Of a stretch of 12,784 bases of DNA, positions 7,275 through 12,784 are shown piece after piece. Where the stretch lies: NCBI GenBank assembly GCA_014381035.1, contig JACMIS010000839.1, forward strand, positions 1 to 12,784, in the 5' to 3' direction. The notes beneath the pieces were generated by a model. That model was not told the origin of the DNA and made no database searches. It saw only the letters and a program-made list of their open reading frames with translations. Every line of letters starts with the position of its first letter. Within the stretch, counting starts at the first letter, position 1. This stretch comes from Armatimonadota bacterium. Lineage in GTDB: Bacteria; Armatimonadota; Armatimonadia; Armatimonadales; Armatimonadaceae. The position numbers were made by a program, and so were the translations under genes.

Positions 7275-7904
7275 ATGATGCCGTTACCGATGTCAGGAAA
7301 AACCACCGACACCCAACTACTCGCCCGAACCCGAGTCGCGACCCCGTGCCGCGCCGAATGGTCGCAAATGGTCGGCGACGATAAATCGCGCTACTGCGGA
7401 TCGTGCAAGAAGAACGTCTACAATCTGTCGGCGATGACGGGCAAAGAAGCCGCCACGCTGATTCGCGAAAAAGAAGGCAATGTGTGCATCCGTTACTACC
7501 AACGGGCGGACGGAACGGTGATGACGCAGGATTGTCCGGTCGGTGTCGCGGCGGTCAAGCGCAAAATCACGCGAGCGTTCGCGGCAGTCGTGGTCGGCGT
7601 CACGTCCGGTCTCATGCTCGCCTTCGAGGGAGTCCGTATCGGCGCGGATAAGCCGTCGCTATTTGCGGAACGGTGGCAAGTGTGGGCGCAACGCATCTCG
7701 CCACCAGTCACAGCCACCCTCGCGGTCGCACCAATCCCGCTGGAAACACCTGCTCCGGTCGAAACGCCCGTCCCGGTAGAGACACCTTCTGCAATAATGG
7801 GCGCACCGATGATGGGCGAGATGGCACCGGAACCGGAAATAATGGGGAAACCAAGTTATATCGAACCCCATGAAGTCATGGGCAGACGCACCACCGAGCG
7901 ATAG
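7275..7904 (+). CDS. Cys-rich zinc-ribbon-like, single-span membrane protein
   Basis: The protein has 209 residues from ATG 7275 (AGGAG 10 nt upstream; ATG 7278 is also possible). Residues 22-90 form a compact domain with Cys25, Cys41-x2-Cys44, Cys71 and Cys87. Its pattern, PC..W..M.GD...RYC..C...VYNLS.MT..EA....E..G.VC.RYY.R.DGTV...DCPVG, I believe is shared with uncharacterised proteins of several phyla. It looks like a small metal-binding domain. Residues about 101-120 (AFAAVVVGVTSGLMLAFEGV) form one transmembrane segment. The C-terminal tail is Pro-rich, with three ETP repeats and repeated MG units (IMGAPMMGEM, EIMGKP, EVMGRR), and is probably extended. With basic residues before the span, the Cys domain should be cytoplasmic and the tail periplasmic. 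Another possible start is the in-frame GTG 7221, which has AAGGAG 11 nt upstream. The function is unknown. Confidence 0.75.
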   Translation: MMPLPMSGKTTDTQLLARTRVATPCRAEWSQMVGDDKSRYCGSCKKNVYNLSAMTGKEAATLIREKEGNVCIRYYQRADGTVMTQDCPVGVAAVKRKITRAFAAVVVGVTSGLMLAFEGVRIGADKPSLFAERWQVWAQRISPPVTATLAVAPIPLETPAPVETPVPVETPSAIMGAPMMGEMAPEPEIMGKPSYIEPHEVMGRRTTER

Positions 7905-7973
7905 TGGCGGACATTGAACGTCCGTGGTCAAAACCGGGTAAAATGAACCCACGAAGGGTATTATTTTTCTCGC
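7905..7973 (+). promoter_or_regulatory. Candidate promoter of the membrane protein/AAA+ unit
   Basis: CGGAC (7908-7912) and GTCCG (7920-7924) form a small hairpin just after the preceding stop codon; no T-run follows, so termination there is doubtful. TATTAT (7959-7964) matches a -10 box and ends 9 nt before ATG 7974, where no close Shine-Dalgarno exists (GAAGGG is 15 nt away). An alternative -10, TAAAAT (7939-7944), has TTGAAC 19 nt upstream. No convincing -35 accompanies the first. Confidence 0.3.
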
Positions 7974-8444
7974 ATGGCGAAACCAGACAACGGTACGTTA
8001 GTTTTTCTTAAAAATGGAATCATCACCGGCTTGGTCGGGGCGGCGACTACCACAGCCGTCATAGCCGCCTACGGAAAAGCGAAAACGGGCGACCCGTGGA
8101 CACCGTTCAACGGCATCGCCCATATGTTCTTCGGCGAGAACGCGGCAAACCGGGACGGCTTCGTTCCCCGCGAAACGCTGGTCGGGTTGGGATTGAACGG
8201 TGCGGCTCTGGTCACGTGGGGCGTGATGTACGAAGCGATTGCCGGAAGGATAGCGTTTCCGCAGTCGCTTCTTTCCGGCGGACTGGCCTCGGCGATCATT
8301 TACTTGCTGGACTACCATATTTTCCCGCCCAAACTGCGTCCGGGTTTTGAAAAACGGCTCGGGTATGACTCGGTCTTCGCGGCATACCTGCTTCTCGCCG
8401 TCGCGTTCAGTTTGTCACCACTGTGGAAAGGGGGCAAAAAATGA
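7974..8444 (+). CDS. Conserved hypothetical four-span membrane protein
   Basis: The protein has 156 residues and four predicted transmembrane helices: about 9-32, 68-90, 98-118 and 131-150. Two motif blocks stand out. GDPWTPFNGIAHMFFGENA (about 39-57) follows the first helix. LLDYHIFPPKLRPGFEKRL (about 111-129) follows the third. As I recall it, a family of uncharacterised bacterial integral membrane proteins shares this layout, with an N-x-x-x-H-x-x-x-G loop and a DY....P...PGFE loop; no function is known to me. The stop overlaps the next gene's start by 4 bp (ATGA at 8441-8444), so the two proteins are translationally coupled and may work together at the membrane. It lacks a well-placed Shine-Dalgarno; see the promoter entry. 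Confidence 0.75.
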   Translation: MAKPDNGTLVFLKNGIITGLVGAATTTAVIAAYGKAKTGDPWTPFNGIAHMFFGENAANRDGFVPRETLVGLGLNGAALVTWGVMYEAIAGRIAFPQSLLSGGLASAIIYLLDYHIFPPKLRPGFEKRLGYDSVFAAYLLLAVAFSLSPLWKGGKK

Positions 8445-9763
8445 ACCCGATTAATCCCGGTCTCGCGCCGCAAGCCGAACTGCATTACACACGCGGGATG
8501 CTCCATCTGCGCCGGGGCGAGGCGATCCTGCCCGCCTCGATGGCGATCCCCGAAGAGAAGACCGCGCCCGGTGCGGATGTTTTCCTGGCACTGTTAGGAC
8601 TTGCCACTGTCGCCACAAGTCGCGCCATCGGGCAGACCGGTTGGATCGAGCGGTACCGCGAGGAGATGCGTGCCGCGTTGAACCATTTCGATCAGACCGC
8701 CGAACTCGCCCCGAACTTCGCGGACGTACATTATCGCCGTGCTCAGGCGTTGCGCTATCTCGGAGACAACGAACCCGCGCTGGTCGCCGCCCGCCGTGCG
8801 TATGATCTCGTCCCGCAGAACCGTGACTTTTCCGCGATGGTGCGTTCGCTCGAAAATGCGACCTCCAGCAAGCGCAATTCGTCTGCCAGCTATCCGCAGG
8901 GTGGGTACGCGCAAATGCCGCCGCCCTCCGCGACCGGGGGCATGACGCCGCCAGTGATCCATTCTTCGTCGCCGCACGGTGTTTCCGCCTTGCCCCCCGG
9001 CGATCCGACCAAAGGGCTGACCTGGGACGACATCATTCTGCCCGCCCGGACCAAACGCGAGCTACGCCAGATGCAGCTAGTTCTGGAAAACCCGTCGCTC
9101 GCTCGCTCACTCGGCGTCGAACCGCCGACGGGCTTGCTCCTGTATGGACCGCCCGGAACCGGTAAAACCACGGTCGCCCGCATCTTAGCCGCACAAACCA
9201 AGGCGAAGTTCCTGACGGTGAGTGTCGCCGAGATCAATCAGATGTGGGTCGGGGAGTCGGAAAAAGCGGTGCAGAAACTGTTCGCCGAAGCCCGCGCCAA
9301 TCCGCCCGCGATTATTTTTCTCGATGAGGTCGACGCGCTCATACCGAATCGCGCCGGGGGGGTGCATCAGTACTCGGACAAGGTAGTCAACCAGTTCCTG
9401 CATGAGATGGACGGTATCAAGCCGAATCATGGTCTGTTCATCGTCGGCGCGACCAACCGCCCGGATATGCTGGACCCGGCACTGGTACGCGGCGGTCGTC
9501 TTTCGCGCCAGATCGAGATTCCGGCACCCGACGAGGAAGGACGCCTCGCTCTGTTAACCCTACTGACGCGTAAAGCGAATATCTCGCCCGAAGTGAAACT
9601 GGAAGATCTGGCGGAAGCGTCGGAAAACTTCAGCGGGGCGGATTTACGTGCTCTGGTAAATGACGCCGGTCTGCAAGCGATGATCCGCCTCGCGGACGAA
9701 GGCGGCGAAAACGCCCTCACCGTCGCCGACTTCACCATCGCGCTCGGCAACCTGCGCCGGTGA
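8441..9763 (+). CDS. TPR-AAA+ ATPase
   Basis: The protein has 440 residues. ATG 8441 follows an AGGGGG Shine-Dalgarno (8429-8434) by 6 nt and overlaps the previous stop by 4 bp. Residues about 12-139 are alpha-helical and TPR-like; MRAALNHFDQTAELAPNFAD and VHYRRAQALRYLGDNEPALV are the clearest units. A Pro/Ser/Gly-rich linker (141-189) leads to a classical AAA domain. It shows Walker A GPPGTGKT (236-243), pore loop MWVGES (268-273) and Walker B IIFLDEVD (291-298). It also has sensor 1 region ATNRPD (337-342), Arg-finger residues Arg353 and Arg356 in GGRLSRQ, and a lid helix with FSGADLRALV. It resembles the single-ring Vps4/spastin/FtsH-type group and should form a hexamer that threads or remodels proteins. 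There is no protease domain. The TPR part probably recruits substrate or partner, possibly the coupled membrane protein. Confidence 0.88.
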   Translation: MNPINPGLAPQAELHYTRGMLHLRRGEAILPASMAIPEEKTAPGADVFLALLGLATVATSRAIGQTGWIERYREEMRAALNHFDQTAELAPNFADVHYRRAQALRYLGDNEPALVAARRAYDLVPQNRDFSAMVRSLENATSSKRNSSASYPQGGYAQMPPPSATGGMTPPVIHSSSPHGVSALPPGDPTKGLTWDDIILPARTKRELRQMQLVLENPSLARSLGVEPPTGLLLYGPPGTGKTTVARILAAQTKAKFLTVSVAEINQMWVGESEKAVQKLFAEARANPPAIIFLDEVDALIPNRAGGVHQYSDKVVNQFLHEMDGIKPNHGLFIVGATNRPDMLDPALVRGGRLSRQIEIPAPDEEGRLALLTLLTRKANISPEVKLEDLAEASENFSGADLRALVNDAGLQAMIRLADEGGENALTVADFTIALGNLRR

Positions 9764-9764
9764 T

Positions 9765-9888
9765 GGATTTCTACCACAAAGGACACAAAGGTTTTTAAGG
9801 GTGGGGCTTACCAGGTTAGTTCCACCACCTCATTCGCGAGCGGAGCGAAAAACTTTAAAAATCTTTGTGTCCTTTGTGGTAGAAATCC
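9765..9888. repeat. 124-bp MITE-like inverted-repeat element
   Basis: The left arm 9765-9798 and right arm 9855-9888 are inverse complements over 34 bp with one mismatch (9791 versus 9862). The outer 26 bp are identical and contain CTACCACAAAGGACACAAAG. The 56-nt centre contains a further GGTGG (9800-9804)/CCACC (9822-9826) pair. It starts 1 nt after the ATPase stop and ends 14 nt before the stop of the convergent gene. It could act as a bidirectional transcription end. The very long, near-perfect arms look more like a non-autonomous mobile or interspersed repeat. No transposase is present. Confidence 0.75.
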
Positions 9889-9902
9889 GTCTCCAGCATT
9901 CG

Positions 9903-10637
9903 TCACGGCGTTTGAAACAGTTTGTCGTTCAGCACATCGTTGGGCGTGATTTCCTTGCCGACGAGATGGAACACTTCCTCGCCGTTTTCCAACAACCGCA
10001 AATCGCCGGGTATCAGCGCACCAGCAACGGGTTGATAGTCGGCAAGGGAAACCGTCATCTCTCCCCGGCTACGATTCGATACTAATTTCCGCATCAGTTT
10101 CGTTTCTGCATCTACAAAGAGACACGTCACTTCACCGCTGAGGCTTCTGATCTCGTAGCATCGTTCCGCCCCGTTATCCGGTGCACTGTCCCCGGTATTT
10201 TCGGGAAGTTCCGTCACGGCGTAATTGTTGTTGAACGCCATGCGGAGAAACTCCATCGGTTCGAGACCGCTCATGTGCTCTGCGGGGAGTTCCTGTTTTC
10301 GCCCGCCCATTACGACAAGTCCCCCCTTATCCTCTCCCCGGATCACGAAAACGAGCGCACCGAACACGGATTTTGCTTCCAGACGGCTACGCCCGCCCGA
10401 TGCCGTATAGAGCGTAAAGGAATCCAGAGCGATCTTTAACCGTCCGATTTGCGGAGGGGTGAAGAATTGTCCGGTTCCGACAACGGTAAGTGACCGAATA
10501 GACAGGAACGCTTCGCCACCATGCGCGGCGACTACGTTGGAAAGCAGAGAGTTACTACCGGTAGAAGCGACATTCATCTCTCCAGAGGGTACGATACCTA
10601 TCGTCTCGCTGGACGATGTCAAATTCGATGTTTTCAA
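9903..10637 (-). CDS. LolA-like protein without visible signal peptide
   Basis: The protein has 244 residues. The start is TTG 10637, supported by GGAGG (complement of 10643-10647) 5 nt upstream. The core, from about residue 32 (LLSNVVAAHGGEAFLSIRSL), through LEPMEFLRMAFNNNY and CLFVDAETKLMRKLV, to ADYQPVAGALIPGDLRLLEN and LNDKLFQTP at the end, has the layout of outer-membrane lipoprotein-sorting (LolA/LolB-fold) proteins. These bind acyl chains in a half-barrel. Oddly, the N-terminus (MKTSNLTSSSETIGIVPSGE) has no hydrophobic signal sequence and no lipobox, and the frame upstream to the TAA does not supply one. It may be cytoplasmic, or its export signal may have been lost. It is convergent with the ATPase gene and divergent from the SDR operon. 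The assignment rests on fold-level resemblance only. Confidence 0.6.
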   Translation of the reverse strand: MKTSNLTSSSETIGIVPSGEMNVASTGSNSLLSNVVAAHGGEAFLSIRSLTVVGTGQFFTPPQIGRLKIALDSFTLYTASGGRSRLEAKSVFGALVFVIRGEDKGGLVVMGGRKQELPAEHMSGLEPMEFLRMAFNNNYAVTELPENTGDSAPDNGAERCYEIRSLSGEVTCLFVDAETKLMRKLVSNRSRGEMTVSLADYQPVAGALIPGDLRLLENGEEVFHLVGKEITPNDVLNDKLFQTP

Positions 10638-10787
10638 TAATTCCTCCGGTTTTGTCGCTGAGACAACGCAGACAGTTTGTGTCAGTGGGTAGATTGGCGG
10701 TTACGTGATAAATGTCCTACACAGTGCGCACGAAAGATAGGGCGTTCGGCACAGGTCGCGCAAACATTCGCGCCGTACAATACAACC
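10638..10787. promoter_or_regulatory. Divergent spacer with candidate leaderless promoter
   Basis: TACAAT (10776-10781) ends 6 nt before ATG 10788, so transcription could begin at the start codon itself; no Shine-Dalgarno precedes that ATG and no good -35 is seen. CTGAGACA (10660-10667) and TGTGTCAG (10678-10685) form an 8-bp stem with one mismatch on the side of the LolA-like gene. Confidence 0.3.
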
Positions 10788-11807
10788 ATGAACGCGAATG
10801 CTACGAAGCCGATTCTGGTCACGGGTGCGACAGGATTTGTCGGCACGCATCTTGTCCATGCACTACTTCGACAGGGAGAACGGGTACGGGCGTTCGGGCG
10901 AAACCGTGTTGTTTTGAACGCACTTCACGCGGCGGGCGCAGAACCGTTTGATGGCAATTTGTGTGCCAAAGATGCGGTAAAGGCGGCTTGCCAGGGTATT
11001 CGCACGGTGTACCATGTCGGGGCGTTTTCCGCGCCGTGGGGCGATGTGCGCGAGTTCGAAGCCGTCAACGTGGGAGGCACACGGAACGTTTTAGAGGGTT
11101 GCGGTGCGGAAGGTGTCGAGCGTATCGTTTATGTTTCGTCGCCGTCCGTGACATTCAGCGGCAACGATTGCGTCCGGCAAACCGAAGCCGCGCCATATCC
11201 TGCCCGGTTTGTCTCGCCGTATTCGCGTACCAAAAAAGAGGGCGAGGATTTAGTGAACGCGGCGCGCGGCGATCTGGAAACGGTGATCGTGCGCCCGAAA
11301 GCGGTCTTCGGTCCGGGGGACACGTCGCTTTTACCGCGCCTGCTCCGCGCCGCCGCAGCGAAACGATTGCCGCAAATCGGCGCGGGAGATAACCGCGTTG
11401 ATCTGACGTATATAGACAATGTCGTTCATGCCCTGCTTCTTGCCGGGGGATCGGAGAAGGCAGTCGGCAACACGTACACGATCACGAACGGCGACCCCGC
11501 CGCGGACGCTCCCTGCCTCTGGGGAGTCATCGGTCATGTTCTGGCGTCGCTTCGATTGCCCCCGATACAGCGAAGCGTTCCGCTGTCCGTCGCGCTTGCC
11601 ATCGCAGGAAGCGCGGAAACGGTGGCGAACATCACCGGACGCGAACCGTTCCTGTCCCGTTACTCCGCGCTGATTCTCGCCCGAACACAAACCTACGACA
11701 TTTCCGCCGCACGCCATGATCTGGGCTATACCCCCATCGTCTCCTTCGCTGACGGCTTGGCGCGAACCATCTCTGCTCTCCAGAAAGAGCAAGGGCTCGC
11801 GTTGTGA
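10788..11807 (+). CDS. OleD-like extended SDR (3beta-HSD family dehydrogenase)
   Basis: The protein has 339 residues from ATG 10788; the frame runs further up but without a plausible N-terminus. It has a Rossmann motif TGATGFVG (12-19) for NAD(P) and the conserved NVGGTRNVLEGC block (94-105). The active-site region YVSSPSV (115-121) and catalytic Tyr145-x3-Lys149 (YSRTK) are intact. RPKAVFGPGDTSLLPRLLRA is typical of the extended SDR family. YHVGAFSAPWGD (75-86), VDLTYIDN and YDISAARHDLGYTP are close to OleD, the 2-alkyl-3-oxoalkanoate reductase of olefin biosynthesis, and to 3beta-hydroxysteroid dehydrogenases. It would reduce a 3-oxo (or oxidise a 3-hydroxy) group on an acyl-chain substrate. 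Its stop overlaps the GTG of the MBL gene by 4 bp, so it heads a coupled operon. The substrate is not known. Confidence 0.82.
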   Translation: MNANATKPILVTGATGFVGTHLVHALLRQGERVRAFGRNRVVLNALHAAGAEPFDGNLCAKDAVKAACQGIRTVYHVGAFSAPWGDVREFEAVNVGGTRNVLEGCGAEGVERIVYVSSPSVTFSGNDCVRQTEAAPYPARFVSPYSRTKKEGEDLVNAARGDLETVIVRPKAVFGPGDTSLLPRLLRAAAAKRLPQIGAGDNRVDLTYIDNVVHALLLAGGSEKAVGNTYTITNGDPAADAPCLWGVIGHVLASLRLPPIQRSVPLSVALAIAGSAETVANITGREPFLSRYSALILARTQTYDISAARHDLGYTPIVSFADGLARTISALQKEQGLAL

Positions 11808-12625
11808 TCACCGAATGGCATCTGCTCGACACGGGATTCTGTACCGTTCGAGGGCGTGTCGCCTACGGCACCGGAAACGGAACCGTACATTGCCATGCCG
11901 TGTGCGCTCTATTGCACCATTCAACCCACGGTTGGCTTCTCTTCGACACGGGATACGCCCCGCGAGTGATGGATGCGACACAGGTGTTTCCGTACCGGTT
12001 GTACCGGATGGTGACCCCTTTCCAGTTGCGGGGAACCGACGCCGCCGTTCACCGTATCACCGATTTCGGACTGCACGCCGATGCTATTAAAACCGTGATC
12101 GTGTCACATTTTCACGCCGATCATATTGGCGGCTTGCAGGATTTCGGCGCGGCGCGGTTCGTCTGTTCCCGGATGGCTTTCGAGGAGATACAGGGGCGGA
12201 CCGGCTTTGACGCTCTCCGGCGGGCTTTTCTACCACCACTTCTACCCGCCGATTTCACCTGCCGCACGACGTGGTCGGAAACGTTGCGCTCCAACGAATC
12301 ACTTCCCGGTTTGGGTGAGGCGCAGGACCTGTTCGGCGATGGCTCCTGCCTCCTCGTTTCGCTACCCGGTCATGCCCGAGGGCAGATAGGGCTACTGGCA
12401 CGCACAACGCAAAGCGAAACGCTGTTCTTCCTCGCCGACGCGACCTACTCGGCACAGGCGATCCGGGAAAACAGACCGTTTCACCCGGCGACCCGTTTCT
12501 TCACCGACGATACCGATGCCGCCCACCAGACATTGCAGGCACTGCGCGAATACCATCGGGCGTGCCCCGAAACATGGCTGCTGCCGACACACTGCCCGGA
12601 GGTTTTCGCCCGATGCGTTCCATAA
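11804..12625 (+). CDS. Metallo-beta-lactamase-fold hydrolase
   Basis: The protein has 273 residues. GTG 11804 overlaps the SDR stop (GTGA). The metal ligands of the MBL fold are complete: HFHADH (102-107), His190 in SLPGHARGQIG, Asp212 in FFLADATYS, and His263 in PTHCPE. Tyr215 lies near the metal site, as in AHL lactonases. The N-terminus starts straight into the fold (LLDTGFCTV, LLFDTGYAP), with no signal peptide, so the enzyme is cytoplasmic. It probably hydrolyses an ester, lactone or thioester bond. Coupling between an acyl-chain dehydrogenase and an adenylate-forming enzyme suggests a pathway intermediate as substrate rather than an antibiotic. The last 13 bp overlap the next gene. Quorum-signal lactonase is an alternative but has no contextual support. 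Confidence 0.88.
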   Translation: MITEWHLLDTGFCTVRGRVAYGTGNGTVHCHAVCALLHHSTHGWLLFDTGYAPRVMDATQVFPYRLYRMVTPFQLRGTDAAVHRITDFGLHADAIKTVIVSHFHADHIGGLQDFGAARFVCSRMAFEEIQGRTGFDALRRAFLPPLLPADFTCRTTWSETLRSNESLPGLGEAQDLFGDGSCLLVSLPGHARGQIGLLARTTQSETLFFLADATYSAQAIRENRPFHPATRFFTDDTDAAHQTLQALREYHRACPETWLLPTHCPEVFARCVP

Positions 12626-12784
12626 ACCCGTTGATTCCCTACCATTTTGTCCGTGCTGGATGGGCGTTTCGCCATCTGCGTACCACCAATCCCGCAACGT
12701 ATCGAATCAACAACGACGAAATGATTGACCCGCTCCGCCGCTATCAGGATGAACGCGCCGGTCGCATCGTCGCCTACGCCGCGA
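12613..12784 (+). CDS. Probable PaaK/F390-synthetase-like adenylate-forming enzyme, N-terminus only
   Basis: Only the first 57 codons are in the window; the frame is open at the right edge. ATG 12613 lies inside the end of the MBL gene and is preceded by GGAGG (12598-12602) with 10 nt spacing, a strong initiation site. The segment YHFVRAGWAFRHL followed by LRRYQDERAGRIVAYAA resembles the N-terminal helices of PaaK/CapK and coenzyme F390 synthetase-related enzymes, where a 'L..yQ...l..iv.yA' stretch precedes 'hSPFYR'. No catalytic motif of the adenylating domain is within the window. The assignment therefore rests on a short match and on the operon context. If right, it would activate a carboxylic acid for the pathway served by the SDR and MBL enzymes. 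Confidence 0.5.
   Translation, partial: MRSINPLIPYHFVRAGWAFRHLRTTNPATYRINNDEMIDPLRRYQDERAGRIVAYAA

Noticed and set aside
9799..9854. Possible small RNA or tRNA-like fold in the centre of the inverted-repeat element
   Set aside because: Only short pairings (GGTGG/CCACC) are present, with no anticodon arm or T-loop.
10677..10787. Upstream extension of the SDR frame to 10677
   Set aside because: The 37 extra residues (MCQWVDWRLRDKCPT...) have no relation to SDR enzymes; the Rossmann fold begins just after ATG 10788.

Overview
The window looks like chromosomal DNA from a diderm, moderately GC-rich bacterium, most plausibly a member of the Armatimonadota. This is an inference. The pilin N-terminus (SAFTLIELLTVIAIIAVLAA, then IIFPVF) and the very large pseudopilins are the style common in that phylum. 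An AxA-type signal peptide followed by a beta-barrel protein ending in Phe indicates an outer membrane. No database search was possible. No rRNA, tRNA, CRISPR array, transposase or phage gene was seen.

Left part (1-5247, all minus strand): a pseudopilin operon transcribed right to left. It starts with a 341-residue GspG/DUF1559-like pilin, then a 704-residue PilV-like pseudopilin, then (after 3 bp) a GspJ-like pseudopilin of at least 638 residues that runs off the left edge. This last gene has no stop inside the window, so it is easily missed. Two long hairpins lie between the pilin and the giant pseudopilins.

Middle (5248-9888): a 371-bp divergent spacer carries palindromes. It separates the pilin operon from a plus-strand secreted outer-membrane barrel protein. 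That gene overlaps tail to tail with a minus-strand gene for a free-standing SelB C-terminal (winged-helix) protein. Divergent from this is a Cys-rich (zinc-ribbon-like) single-span membrane protein. A two-gene unit follows, with a 4-bp ATGA overlap: a four-span membrane protein and a TPR plus AAA+ ATPase. It ends in a 124-bp element with 34-bp near-perfect inverted repeats.

Right part (9903-12784): a minus-strand LolA-like protein with a TTG start is divergent from a tightly coupled plus-strand operon. That operon encodes an OleD-like extended SDR, a metallo-beta-lactamase-fold hydrolase, and the N-terminus of a probable PaaK/F390-synthetase-like adenylate-forming enzyme cut by the right edge. 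It looks like part of an acyl-chain biosynthetic pathway and is the best candidate here for an incompletely described system.

Most genes have clear Shine-Dalgarno sequences. Three lack one and instead have a -10-like hexamer 6-9 nt before the ATG, which suggests leaderless transcripts.
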